Source: Malurus cyaneus samueli
Taxonomy: Eukaryota; Chordata; Aves; Passeriformes; Maluridae
DNA length: 64,000 nt
Assembly: GCA_009741485.1 (NCBI GenBank)
Contig: VKON01003655.1
Location: 391,099-455,098, forward strand
Direction: 5' to 3'
In this document: piece by piece, positions 1-11,700 of the stretch
How the letters are laid out: every line of letters starts with the position of its first letter
Numbering within the stretch: the first letter of the stretch is position 1
The notes under the pieces: model-generated
Databases searched by the model: none
Told to the model about the DNA's origin: nothing
The model's input: the letters and a program-made list of their open reading frames with translations, nothing else
Made by a program: the position numbers and the translations under genes

Positions 1-2255
1 TCATACAGAAACTGCAGAGGAGGAGCAAGGTGCTTCCATTTGGCTTTGCCCAGGGTTAACATTTGGGCTGTTTGATGACGATTTGCCTCAGTTCAGCGAG
101 GCCAAGTGAGGCCCTGCCAGGAGCACCCATAGGAACAGTGTGGGGGTGCCAGGTTTGGTTTGCCTTGTGGGGCTGGACCAGCTGGTGCTGTTCTGGATTC
201 TCCCTGTGCATTGCCAACACCATTGCCAAAATCCCTTGTTGTGACTATTGGGTCACAGGCAGAAGTGACAGTGTTGATAAATATTACAAAAGTGGGATCT
301 GTTCATAGTAAGAAATTTCTCTGGTGGGTCTTTAGCCTCCTACTTGTCTGCTTTAAAATTTTTGTTCCTCTTCGGTTAGTGGGGCAAAGGTTTGCTGCAG
401 GCTCTGGTTTGGGGCAGAGCTGGGTGTTTCCCGAGGGTGTAAATGCCGGAGGTGGGCACTGGAGGGCAAAACAATTCCACTGAATGGCTGTGAGAGAATC
501 AGCAGCAGCAGCAGCTCTGCCTGTGGGTGGCTTCCCTGATCAGCTTTATTCCTGCTTCCTCCCCCGAAGGGTGGCCTTCCAAACCCGGGCTGCTCCTCGT
601 GGGGAGAGCTGCCTGGGAACGGTATGCTGCATGAAGTTCATTTCAGTGAGTGGTAACAGTGGATCCTTGAGGAGGAAGGGAGGGAAGTGGGGGAGATCAT
701 TGGCAAGTTGTGCACCTGAACTCAGAGAATCAGGAGTTGGATCCTGCGTTTGGGTTGGATGGGGCCTTAAGTTTTGTTCCACCTCCCTTGCCCTGGGCAG
801 GGAATTAATTTCTCACTAGACCAGGTTGCTCCAAGCCCCACCCAGTCTGTCTGAACACTTCCAGGGATGGGGAGTTTGTAACTCCCTGAGAAAAGATGAA
901 AAGCTGCAGTTCCTGGCTGTGGCTGTTTTTGAGGGAGTAACTGATGTGCAACAGGGGATGTGCAACAGCACATGTGGCCCCTCTTTGCATTAAGCCCTGC
1001 AGGACCTTGGTGATGCTGCAGCTCTGAGCAATTTTGGTGTTGGAGGGGCCAGAATGACCGCAGGGATGGTGGGTAAGGAGATGTGGGGATGCTCCCAAGA
1101 AGTTCTCCAGCTGCAGAGCTTGAGCTCAGTGTGGCACAAAAGTTCTGGTTCTCTGCTGCTGGAGCCCACTGTGAAGTTGGGAAGAGCAGAGCAGCAAGGG
1201 GAAGATGGTGCCAGCTGGGATGTGTGTGTGGGCAGAGGGGAAGGGACAGGAAGGATTTGGCCAGTGGGAAGGCATGGCTGGGCAGGGACAGGCTGGTGTG
1301 GGGGCCACTTTGCATTGGTGTCACTGAAGAAGCTGCCAGGGAGGTGAGTGTCCATAGGGATGGCACATGGCTGGGACACTGCTGTGGTGCAGTGAGTGGC
1401 TGGCAGTGCTGGGCAGGGCATTGGACACCCCCAGTGTTTGTTTTTTAGGGGCTGATATGGTTTGGACACAGGTTTGATCCACAGCTGGGCTGGGCCTGCA
1501 GCCACAAGCACTGGCACTCCTTGGTGGGAATTTGCTTTACCCTGTGTGGTTGTAGCTCAGGTGAGTTTGCAGGTGGGAGGCAGGACCAGCCTGTGGCTAC
1601 AATGCTCAGGGAAGCATCAGACCTGGGTTCTGCAGTGTGTCCTGTGGGGTCAGCCAGTGTTAAACAGACATTCCCTGGGCAGGCTCAGCAGTGACCCTGA
1701 GCTGAAGGGGCAGCTCTTTCTGGGCTCTGTGGTGCTGTGTGGCACATGGAGCTGGGGCTCCTGCAGCATCACCTAAGGCTTGGCACCAGGCTGTGGAATC
1801 TCAGTGTCATCTTCCAGGGAATGTCTCCTGTGTCTGGTGTGTGCAGAGAGCCCCCCAGCCTGGCTCTGGTGGGATCTTGCCCTGTCTCCCTTCCCCATCT
1901 GTGTGATGGGAGCCTGGCAGGGCTCTGCTCAGTATGGGCCCATCCAGCCCCTCCTGGGGACAGCTCAGCCATCAACATCATTGCATGGAAGCTCCCGTGG
2001 TCCCTCCCTCTGTGCCCAGCCCCGGAGTGGCAGTTTTGTAACCCCTGTGTTACCCCTGATCTTCAGCCCTGGCGTGTTCCCACCATAGGCTGCTTTCTCT
2101 GTGCATTGTTCTTTTGATTCCAGTTTTAGCTACACAGGTAGAGTTGCCTTTCTTTGACTGAATGTTTGAATGTGAAATATTGTATATTTTAAAGTATTTA
2201 CCCTATTTATATACTGTATGTTACTGTTAAATAAATATACGTTCCATTGTCTGTA
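1..2255 (+). other. Probable 3' UTR end of an unidentified upstream gene
   Basis: I see no convincing coding exon here: the open frames are short, overlap on both strands and lack family motifs. The last 110 bases turn sharply AT-rich, contain TGTA motifs of the kind bound by cleavage factor I, and lead to AATAAA at 2230 followed by a GT-rich stretch, which together look like a forward-strand mRNA 3' end. The gene body would lie left of the window. The gene cannot be named from this sequence. It could instead be plain intergenic DNA with a chance AATAAA. Confidence 0.4.
2230..2235 (+). promoter_or_regulatory. Candidate poly(A) signal AATAAA of the upstream gene
   Basis: Canonical AATAAA, preceded by TGTATATT and TGTATGTT and followed within 15-40 bases by T/GT-rich sequence. 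This spacing is typical of a vertebrate cleavage and polyadenylation site. Confidence 0.5.
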
Positions 2256-2862
2256 GAGGAGTTTTATTCAGTGCTGTGGGATGCTGCAAACCTTTCTATG
2301 CTCCATAGGGCAGCTCCATGTTACAAACTCACATTCTCTCATTTCTTGCCCTGTAGCTCTCCTTCTTCAGGGGTTTTCCCAAGAGCAGACCTGTGGCAAG
2401 GACACAGGTGGGCAGGATTGGACCGTCCACATCCTGGATGAGGGACATGAACAGCCATATTCCCAGTGGGAGCTGGGTGACTGTGGGGTCAGATCATCCA
2501 GGCACATCTTGCTCAGCAACGAGGGAAGTGTTGGCACTGCTCTTCCCTGCAAAATCAGCTCATTTTACCTAAAAATTTCATTGGGAATGTGAAAAATTGC
2601 TGGGAGTTCCACTAAGCATAAGTTATTCCTTCATTTTAATCATTTCTCCTGGCTTGCCTAGGATCAAGAGAACAGAATCCTCTGTTTACCCAGGAAAATG
2701 CTATTTTTAGCTCTTGTGTTATTTTGTCTGTTCTTGACTTATCAGCTAAGCCAAACCAGCTCCTCAGCAGCCTCTCAGGGCTTCCTGTCACTGTGGCCAT
2801 TTGCAGACATATTCATCCTCCAGCAGAAGCACAGCTTGGTGGGAACCCTGCAAGGTGACACC

Positions 2863-2928
2863 AGAACCCCAGCTCCCACATTGCAAAACATTGCCAGAGC
2901 CCCAACTCCCACACTGCAAAACATTGCT
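2863..2928. repeat. 33-bp direct tandem duplication
   Basis: Two adjacent 33-base copies starting at 2863 and 2896, both built around CTCCCACA followed by TGCAAAACATTGC, differing at only a few positions. Looks like replication slippage. Confidence 0.75.
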
Positions 2929-3404
2929 CCCAGTTCAGCAGGAGATTGCTGGGCAGCACTGTACCATAATCAATTGCCACTGTGCAATTTATGAAGCAAT
3001 TCAAGGGCTGACCAATCTTTTGGTGTTCAATCTGTCAGAAAAGGAACTCAGGAATCCTCGGGCAGCTGTGGAGCTGTGGCACCAGGGCACTGTGTAATGG
3101 TACCATGTGTGACAGTGCCAGGCAGAGCTAATGGCACAGCCCAGCCCAGTGCCAGCCCTTCAGCTGGAGCTCCCACCTGCTTTTCTCCCAACCTGTGCCA
3201 GCTTAATCCAATTAAACATGGAAAATGGCAAATTCCCAGTGGAAATCCTGGTGCTCGCTGTGCTCCAGCCCCAGTGATCCTCAGGCCAAGGCTGCCTCCC
3301 TGTGACCTGTCCACACACATTTTCCATGAGATCCTGAGGGAAGAGGGATGTAAAAACAAATAACTTTACGGGCTGAGATTTTTTTTTTTTTAGGTTTTGC
3401 TGAA

Positions 3405-3616
3405 GCATGGTAGGTTTAGGTTGGATATTGGGAAGGAATTCTTCCCTGTGAGGGTGGGGAGGCTCCTGGATCCCTGGCAGTGTCCAAGGCCAGGCTGGAC
3501 ATTGGGGCTTGGAGCAGCCTGGGACAGTTGGAGGTGTCCCTGCCCCTGGCAGAGGTGGCACTGGATGGGCTTTGAGATCCCTCCCAACCCAAACCATTTT
3601 CTGCAATTCCATGATT
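3405..3616 (+). mobile_element. CR1 LINE 3' end, 5'-truncated, forward
   Basis: The order of blocks is diagnostic of the CR1 3' end: TTGGATATTGGGAAGGAATTC, GTGAGGGTGGGGAGGC, a block around GGCCAGGCTGGACATTGG, GGAGCAGCCTGGGACAG, GGTGTCCCTGCCC, then the CCCAACCCAAACCATT and CCATGATTC terminus. No ORF2 remains. Confidence 0.85.
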
Positions 3617-4810
3617 CAGCTGCCCTGAGGGGTGGCTAAGAAAAAAGTCAAGCTGGTGTTGTCTTTCTCCAGCCCTGCAGGCAGCTGTCAGGTCCCCGAG
3701 CAGGAGGTGGCTGAAGCAGTTCTGGGGGGCTCACCGGGGCTGTTTTGGGGTGTCAGGGAGGGCTGAGTTCGGTGGTGTGAACACACACACACACAGCAGG
3801 GCTGCACTGCATGACTTTGGGCTCAAGCACAGTTTCTGTTTGGAGGAGGGGAAAGGGCCATGTGACATCCTGCCCATGACACGGGTGGGTGGGAAAAGGT
3901 TGTCGGAGAGAAACAGGCTGAAGGGAAAAAAGGAGCAAAATGTGTGAGCCTGTGAAGCTCCTTTAGCTGTCTGCAGATATTATTAAGAGCTCAAAATGGT
4001 TCATAATTCAGGGCTCACTCAGGACCCTCAGCTCAGGATACAGCAGGAACAGAGCTAATTGAGGAATTTGGGTCCAAAGCAGGATCTTGGGTTAATCTCA
4101 GCTGCCTTGGGGAATGTCCTGGGCTGCTCTGCTCTGAAATTCCACATTGTCACGCTCTCTGGACTTTGGACAGTGGAATCTGTGAGCTGGGGATCTCTGA
4201 GCTGGCTCCAGTCACTGCCCAAAGCAACACAGTAGTTTTTCAGCTGCGATTTACCCAAATGAGCCCTGCAGGCTGCACCCTGGCTGTGCTGTGACCGGGC
4301 ACCCAGCGCAGGTTCCTGCTCATTGCTTTCCTCAGTCCATGCTACAACATGAAAGAAAGAAAGAAAAACCCCTTTGCAGGTGGCTCTGTGCATCCTGGCC
4401 ACGAGGCTGGGCTGGGAATCACAACAGGAACCATTGGCCACATCCTTGTTCATCACCCTGTGCTTCCCCCATCGCTGTTCCTGCCTCTGCTCAACTTCCC
4501 TCTCCACAAGCTCTGGGCTTTCCCAGGATGGGGAGAGAGGGGCCCTGGAGCCTCCCTGGGGCCTTGGGGAGGCTCTGCCATGGCTTGGAGCCCCCTCGCT
4601 GCTCCATGGGGTTATTTGTAACAACCCTCCCATGCATCCTGTGCCTGGAGAGCTGCAGCACAGCCCAGCCCCGGCCCAGGCTGCTCTGGAGATGCACAGC
4701 CACTTCTTGGCTGGAAAACCAACAAAAACCAGGGTATACTTGCTCTTGTGTGCAGGGATTTGGCCTGATCCAGTGCTCCTGGTAGGCTCTTTGTTCACAT
4801 CCCATATGAG

Positions 4811-4978
4811 CCCAGAGAAGCTGTGGCTGCCCCATCCCTGGAAGTGCCCAAATCCAGGCTGGACATTGGCCCTTGGAGCACCCTGGGACAGTGGAAGGTG
4901 TCCCTGTCGCTGGCAGGGGGTGGGACTGGGTGAGCTTTAAGGTGCCTCCCAACCCAAACCATTCCATGGTTCTGTGAT
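4811..4978 (+). mobile_element. CR1 LINE 3' end, 5'-truncated, forward
   Basis: Same CR1 3'-end blocks as the copy at 3405, starting at AGAGAAGCTGTGGCTG and ending CCCAACCCAAACCATTCC with a degenerate TTCTGTGATC terminus. Confidence 0.85.
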
Positions 4979-5400
4979 CCCCTGGCCCTCCCTGCTCCAA
5001 TTTCCATGGCCTTTCCTCCAAGACCTGCCTCATTTCATCCCCATTTGGCTTTTACTGCTGTAAAACCCTTCAATTAGCCACAGGGACCTCTCAGCAATTA
5101 ACAGGAGAAATCAAAGGCCCATGGTGCGGTGGGGTTGTGCACTCAGGGGTGCACAGGACAGGCACAGACGTCACCCTGAGTTCACACCTGAGCCACAGCC
5201 ACCTCTGCTCTGCCCCTGAGCAGCAAATTTCCTGCAGCTCTGAGCTGGGCTGGTCCTCCTGCGAGCAGTGCTCAGAGCTCCAGCAGCAGCGCCCAGGAGG
5301 ACACCCAGTGTTTCTGACACCCACTTCCTCAAATGCACCGAGCAGGGCGTGGGGAGCAGCCCCGGGCAGCGCGTCCCCAGAGCAGGGCACAGAGAGGGGA

Positions 5401-5681
5401 GCAAAGCGAGCATCACCTGAGAACATCGCTGGGGAGGCCAGAGCAGAGCTTGGAAGGAAAGCAGGGCAGGGGAGGACTTTTATGGGGTTGCTAGGGGCTG
5501 CTCTCAGAGGCAGGAAGTTCGCTGACAAATCCCCTTGCAGAGTTGCTGCTCTTCGTGGGGAGATCAACCCCAGGCGCAGGATCTGCACGGGACCATCAGA
5601 GCTTGGTTTCAGCCCATCTCCTAAAAAGCTCACCTTGGGAAAAAAAAAAAAGCAAAAAAAAAAAGCTCTTCTTGATCTAAA
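5401..5681 (+). promoter_or_regulatory. ARHGAP25: Presumed ARHGAP25 promoter / 5' UTR region
   Basis: This is the stretch immediately upstream of the first ARHGAP25 coding exon. It has no strong TATA box. An ETS-type AGGAAG core lies at 5512-5517, which would suit a blood-cell gene driven by PU.1-like factors, but a single short match is weak evidence. An A-rich run (5640-5664) sits just before the ATG, presumably in the 5' UTR. The transcription start cannot be fixed, and upstream non-coding exons are possible. Confidence 0.35.
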
Positions 5682-5742
5682 ATGTCCCTCAAGCTGCCAC
5701 GGACCTGGGATTTCAACCTGAAAATGGATGCTGCAAAAATAG
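5682..5742 (+). CDS. ARHGAP25: ARHGAP25 coding exon 1
   Basis: Encodes the 20-residue N-terminus (begins [12 protein letters not shown], ends DAAKI) plus the first base of an Ala codon, then donor GTACCG. The ATG has A at -3. It is far from the rest of the gene (4.6-kb intron) and is identified by its match to the human isoform a N-terminus and by the phase match to exon 2. Confidence 0.93.
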
Positions 5743-8700
5743 GTACCGTGACTGTTTCTTTGTGCCCTTTGGTGTCTGCTGTGGTGCCCAGGGGTGAGTC
5801 AGGGGCTGGGGGTGTCTGTGGCTAAGCCCAGCTGAGATTTTGGCTCTGGCCTCAATGGGGGCCTGGCCCCTAAATGCCACTTTGGAGAGAAAGCAGATGA
5901 TTTGCAAAGGATTTGCAAGAAGTGATTTGCAAAGTTGTCACCAAGGGATGCTGCGGGAGCACGGCCAGGGCTTGTGGCTCTGGAGGACAGGGCTGCTGTG
6001 CCCCAAAGTCCACGTGTGGGGCATTTAAACCACCCAGGCCCGTGCTGCTGGCACAAACCCTGCAGGAGGCGAGGCTCAGGCTGGAGGAAACAATCTCACC
6101 CTGGCTCAGGTCTCTCGACCCCTCTGACATCAGTGGTTTCCTCTCAGGGCTGGTGAGGAGCTCTCGGACTTCCACGCCTGTGAGACAGCTTCACTCAGTG
6201 ATTTTCTGACCCACCTCCTGCCCCTGCCCAGCCTTTGCAGGGCTCTCATCTGCTCTGGGATCTGTTTCCAGCATGGAAACCACTGGAGAACACCTTTGGG
6301 AAGGAGTGTGGGATCTCTGTGTGAGCTCTGAGGCTAAAATAGCAGAGCCTGGTGCTGGGTGAGGAAACCAGGGAGGGGCTTTAGGGGTGGTCGTGTGGTT
6401 GGGGAAGGGATGCAGAAGAGCAGCCTTGTGCATGCACTGAGGCCAAGGCCCTCTGTGCTCTTGGTACTGGTGCCAAACGCTGGGGCTGCATTTCCCCCGG
6501 GCACAGGGGCTGGACCCAGATGGTCTCTGCCACTCCCAAGGCTGGCCTGGCTGGATTTTCTTGCAAAGGCAATTTGGATTTCTGTCTGAAGCCACTTTTA
6601 TCAGAGTGGCCAAACCATTCTCTGCACAGAGTCCCAGATGAAGGGATGAAAGCCCCACATGCACAGGGATGTGCAGGATGAGATCTCAGGCGACTCAGAA
6701 ACTTGAGCAGGGCAGAGGCTCTGTGCCATCTCCACATCCAGTGGAGAAATCCCCACAGAGTTGACAGAAGCATCTTAGATGCCTGCACTACTGTGGAGCG
6801 GTGGGTAAAGTCAGTCAGCAGCTCAGAAAAAAAGGCCAGGGGACATTGAGCCTGGTGGGAAGCAGAGGGTGGAGATGAGACAGAGGCTTGAATCTGTTGG
6901 TACAGGAACTGCTTTTATTCAAGATTTTTTCTAGAAAATCTGCTTGTGATGAAATCCCTTGAGCTTTTTGCTGGGAGCTGTTGGATGAGTGTGTGTGTGC
7001 ACTGTCTCCAGGGGTGCTGGGACTTTACCTGTGGAAATGTGAAGGCACATTTGCAAATGTTTGCAATGTTTGCAAATTGTCACCACTCTCATTGGCTCCT
7101 CCTGGCTGGGGACACTTCCCCCTCCTTGCCCCAGCAGCTTTTGGAAACCCCAGGACAGTGCACCACAAAACTGCAAAGCTGTTTATTTCAATGAAATATA
7201 ATTTTTCTGGGTGAAACCTCTTTTACTGGTTTTTATTTCAAGTTCTTGAGGTCCCTCCCATGGGGCAGGAGCAGGGGGGTGGCAGGGGGTGGCAAAGGGG
7301 GGTCCTGCCCAGGGCCAGGTTTTGGAGCAGGGGTCAGTCTCAATGTGGGCACCACGGTGCCCCCTCTGCCCTTTCTCCTGCCCCCACACTTTGTCCCCTC
7401 TATTTGGGGACAGGGTACCAGGACACGTGCACCTCACCCTGCCAGAGGTCCCTGGGGCTGGAGGAAGACTGAGGAGGTTTTGGAGGAAACACCCAACCTC
7501 CGAGGCCGTTACCGCAGGAAACGCTTTAGGGGCACCACGTTTGCTCTCGGTGGCTCCTTCCTGCCAGGGCTAAATGTGCAGGGATGTGTTGGTAAAGGAG
7601 ATGGATCCAAGTGCTGGACCATGCTGCTGAGAGCCAGGAAAAAGCTTTGTCTCCATCCCAAATTCTGAGCTGGTCACCACATCTGAGCTGGGCATCCCAC
7701 TGGCCACAAAACAGAGCTGGAAAGTGGTGAGGGAGGAGTCCTGGCCTTGGTGGTTCTGGTTTTGTGGGTGCAGAAAACTTTCCACTGAGCAGAACCAGCT
7801 CTGCTGTCTGCAAAGCCAAGGGCCCCCAAGCAGCTCCCTCCCCTCACCCGCTCACACCACGAGGTGAGAGATAAAAATAACAAACTGCTCTTTTGGCCTT
7901 AAATGGGCCCAAAATCTGAGGAGAGCTGCCCTGTGCAGAGAGAAAACGGAGCTGTGTGTTCACAAGGGTGCTCATGTGTGTGCAGGAGCATGGCTAAGCC
8001 AGGACTAAGCCCAGGCTGCACCTTGAGCCAAGACCTAATGCTCTGCAAAGGGAACTCCAGGGGATCCCTCCAAACCCAGACCCCTGACACTCCTGGCAAA
8101 GGCTGCAAGGAGGGAGAGAATAAACCTCATTTCCAGCAAGAATGGACAGTTTAAGCTCAAGGCTGAGAGCAGGACGAACCCCAGGCTTAGGGGGAGATTG
8201 ATGTGCCCCATGAAAGGCAGCAAACAGTTGCATTTTTCCTGAAGCCCACACTTTCTCCTTCCAAATCTTGTGCTGCTGGCGCACCAGCACTGCCTGGTGA
8301 GTTCTTTGAGGAAGGCTGGACATGGGGTGGTTGGAGATGAATTCCTGAATTCCACCTGGGTGGTTGTGAGTGTGGGTCCTGTGCTGCCACGGCTGCACAA
8401 GGATTGTCCGTGTGGATATCACAAAACCAGCAGCTGTCATCCAGGGTGCTACAGTTGGATTAGGACACACATAAAACCTGTGGAGGCATCAGAGTCCTGG
8501 CCTGTGGAAGTGCTGCTGGAGCCACCCCCTCCCTGGGACTGACCCTTTGGCCATGGGGCTCTGCAGAGCAAAGGGCTCCACTCCCCTGGCAGCTGCTGCA
8601 GCCCTGCAGGTCATTCCCCAAAAATCCTCATCCTGAGGAGCTGGGGACATCCACGCAACGTGAAGGAATGTGGTTTATGGGGTCCTGAGCACTTTGCTGG

Positions 8701-11700
8701 GAACCATTAATGTTGACAAGAACAAAGGAGCTGCCAGAGCTGGAGGAGCAATTTGGAAACCTCATTTGGGTTTTCCATCAGGGTAATCCCCAGTGTCAGC
8801 ATTTTTCAGGGGAGCTGGCTGGTAAATCCCTTTGGAATGTCTCTGCTTCCAACCCCATCCTCTTCAGGGCCATCCTGTGGTGGCACACGTGGAATGTGCA
8901 GCATTCTCAGGGTGCTTTGAGGCTGGATGGGGGATTCACAGTCCTTTTTGGGGTTTGGGAGATGATCTGCAGTCCTGTGGCAGGTTTGTAGGGGAGGTGA
9001 GCTCAGAGTGCTCTACAGGACAAAGGGAATGTACGCTGGGCTTTCTTGCTCTGGGGAATTTTGAAAGGGGAAGTGGGGACGCCCTGGAGCTGAGCCTCTG
9101 AAGCAATTGCTCAGCCATTGGTGCCAAGGGTTTTCCACCTCAGGAAATCACCACGTGCAGACACCAGTGAGGCCCAATTCCCCTGGAGTCACAGCATTAC
9201 TCTTTGCCCTGTGGCCATAAATGCACACTCTGCCCAGCTGGGCTGGCTCTGGGAGGGGCTGTAGGGCCTGGTCCAGAGGCAAAAATCCCATCTGAAGTGA
9301 TCCCTCAAGGCATTTGCTATCACAGAGGCATTTAGGGATGCCACAGGGCCCTGCCACCAGTCCTGGCACCACTGGGGCTCATTTTTTGCCATGCAAACAG
9401 GAGATGGACACTGCTCTACCCAGTGGTAAATCTATGCTAGCTTTTTTTCTGTCTTTGGAGTCTTTCCAGTTCCATAAATGTGAGTTCTGCCCCACTGGGA
9501 ACATCAGCTTCTCCTGGAGCAAAACTGCAACTTCCAAGCTGTTTTTCCCAGCCAGGCTGGGTCATTGGTATTGCTTCACTTCGGGGAGGGTGTTAAAACC
9601 ACACCCAGAAAAAAACCAAAACAACAAAACATGGGAAAAAAAGTCACTAATGATTTTCTTCTCACTTGCAAGACAATTACTGCCACGCAGGAAAAGGAAG
9701 CACACACTGACAGCGACTGCAGCCACTTCCTTTGTAAACTCAGTGAGCAGAGGGACCGAGTGCCACTCCCCGCGCTGGCAGCTCACCCCGCTGTCCCCAC
9801 AGCCACTGTCCCTCTCTGTCCCTCTCTGTCCTCTCTGTCCCCGCAGTCCCTCTCTCTCCCTCTCTGTCCGCAGTCCCTCTCTGTCCCCCTGTCCCTTCTG
9901 TCCCCGTCCCTGTCCCTCTCCTCTGTCCCCCGTCTCCTCGCCTCTCTGTCCCTCTGTCCCCACAGCAGTGTCCTCCGCTGCCCTCTCGTCCCCTCCCGTC
10001 CTCTCTGTCCCACAGCAGTCGTCTCCTCTGTCCTCTCTGTCCCTCTCTGTCCAGCAGTCCTTCTCCCTCTCGTGTCCCTCTCTGTCCCCCTCTCTGTCCC
10101 CACAGCAGTGTCCCCTTGCGTGTCCCTCCCTGTCCCCACGCAGTGTCCCCCCATGTCCCCCATGTCCCAGCAGTGTCCCCTGCTGTCCCCACAGCAGTGT
10201 CCCTCTCTGTCCCTCTCTGTCCCTCTCTGTCCCTCTTGTCCCCTCTGTCCCTCCTGTCCCCACAGCACTGTCCCTCTCTGTCCCTCTCTGTCCCTCTCTG
10301 TCCCTCTCTGTCCCCACAGCAGTGTCCCTCTGTCCCCACAGCAGTGTCCCTCTCTCCCCACAGCAGTGTCCCTCTGTCCCCACAGCCCGCTCCAGGAGTG
10401 TGATGAGCGGGGACCCCGCGGGTGCTCGGCCGGGCTCCCCCAGCCCCCTGGAGCGGCCCCTCAAGCTGGGCTGGCTCAAGAAGCAGCGCTCCATCGTCAA
10501 GAACTGGCAGCACAGGTACTTTGTGCTCAAGGGACAGCAGCTCTACTACTACAAGGATGAGGACGATCCCAAACCTCAGGTAGGGTGAGGGCTCTGCTGG
10601 TCCTGTCACCCCTGTGCTGTGGAATTCAGGCTGAACGAGTTGGGGTTGTCCAGCTTGGAGAAGAGAAGCTTTGGAGTGATTTAATTGTGGCCTTCCAGTA
10701 CCTGAAGGGAGCCTAAAAGAAAGACGGAGAGAATTCTTCCAAGGGCATGGAGTGCCAGGGCAAGGGGGAATGGCTTCCCAGAGCCAGAGGGAAGGGTGAG
10801 GTGGGATGTTGCGAGGAAATTCTTCCCTGTGAGGGTGGGGAGGCCCTGGCACAGGGTGCCCAGAGAAGCTGTGGCTGCCCCTGGATCTCTGGAAGTGTCC
10901 AAGGCCAGGCTGGACATTGGGGCTTGGAGCAGCCTGGGACAGTGGAAGGTGTCCCTGCCAATGGCGGGGGTAGAATGAGAGGATCTTTAAGATCTCTTCC
11001 AACACAAACCATTCTGGAACTCCATGATCCCATGAAATGGTTTGGGATAGGTCTGGAGTTGGGTGTTAAAGGAGTTTTCTGCCTCTGGACAGTAACAGAG
11101 ATGAAAGCTCCTGATCAGGAACTTCATGGATGCACATAAACGCCTCAGGTGCCTGCAAGCTCTGCTAGAGCTGGGTCCCTCAGTGCCCAAATATCCAGGA
11201 GCTGGGAAAACCCAGCCCAGGCTCCCATGAGGAAGCTGTTACTGCTTCCCAACAGAAACAAGCTGGGGAGGAGAGCTCAGCTCTGTTTTCAGGACAGCGG
11301 GGCCAGCCATGGATGCATCAGGGGTGGGAAGTCTGAGAGAGCTCCTGTCCCTGCACTGGGTGGCAAAGGCACCTGACAGGGCATTTTTGGGGAAAATCCA
11401 CGGGATTTCAGCACAGCCTGAGGGTGAGGATCAGCCAAAGGCAGAGCTCAGCAGGACTGAGGGCTGGACAGATGGCAGCGAAGGCAGCTGCTTCCTCAGG
11501 ACTCCTGCCACAGGAAAGGCAGCTGCAAGGGAAGGAAATTTCTCTCTCTCTGGCCTGGAAGAAATCAGGTGGTTTTCCAATTTTTAAATTTATTTTAAAT
11601 TTTCCCACCATTTGCTCCACGCTGTAACTTACTTTTTGAGTATCTACCACCTTTCCCTCCTCTGGAGAAATTCCAGGGCACAGTCCCTTCTGCTGGAAAA

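Larger units (their letters stand above)
2256..5400. other. Spacer upstream of ARHGAP25
   Basis: No coding exon recognised. It contains a 33-bp tandem duplication (2863-2928), two CR1 3' ends (3405-3616 and 4811-4978) and a short CA run (3779-3797). Near 5340-5420 CpG dinucleotides become more frequent, which may mark the start of the ARHGAP25 promoter region. Confidence 0.5.

Noticed and set aside
9740..11005. Long reverse-strand open frame (over 400 codons) and matching long forward frames
   Set aside because: They run through the C/T-rich minisatellite and a CR1 tail. Open frames on both strands with Arg/Gly/Thr/Asp or Ser/Pro/Leu bias are expected from low complexity. Only the forward exon 2 segment from 10386 is real.
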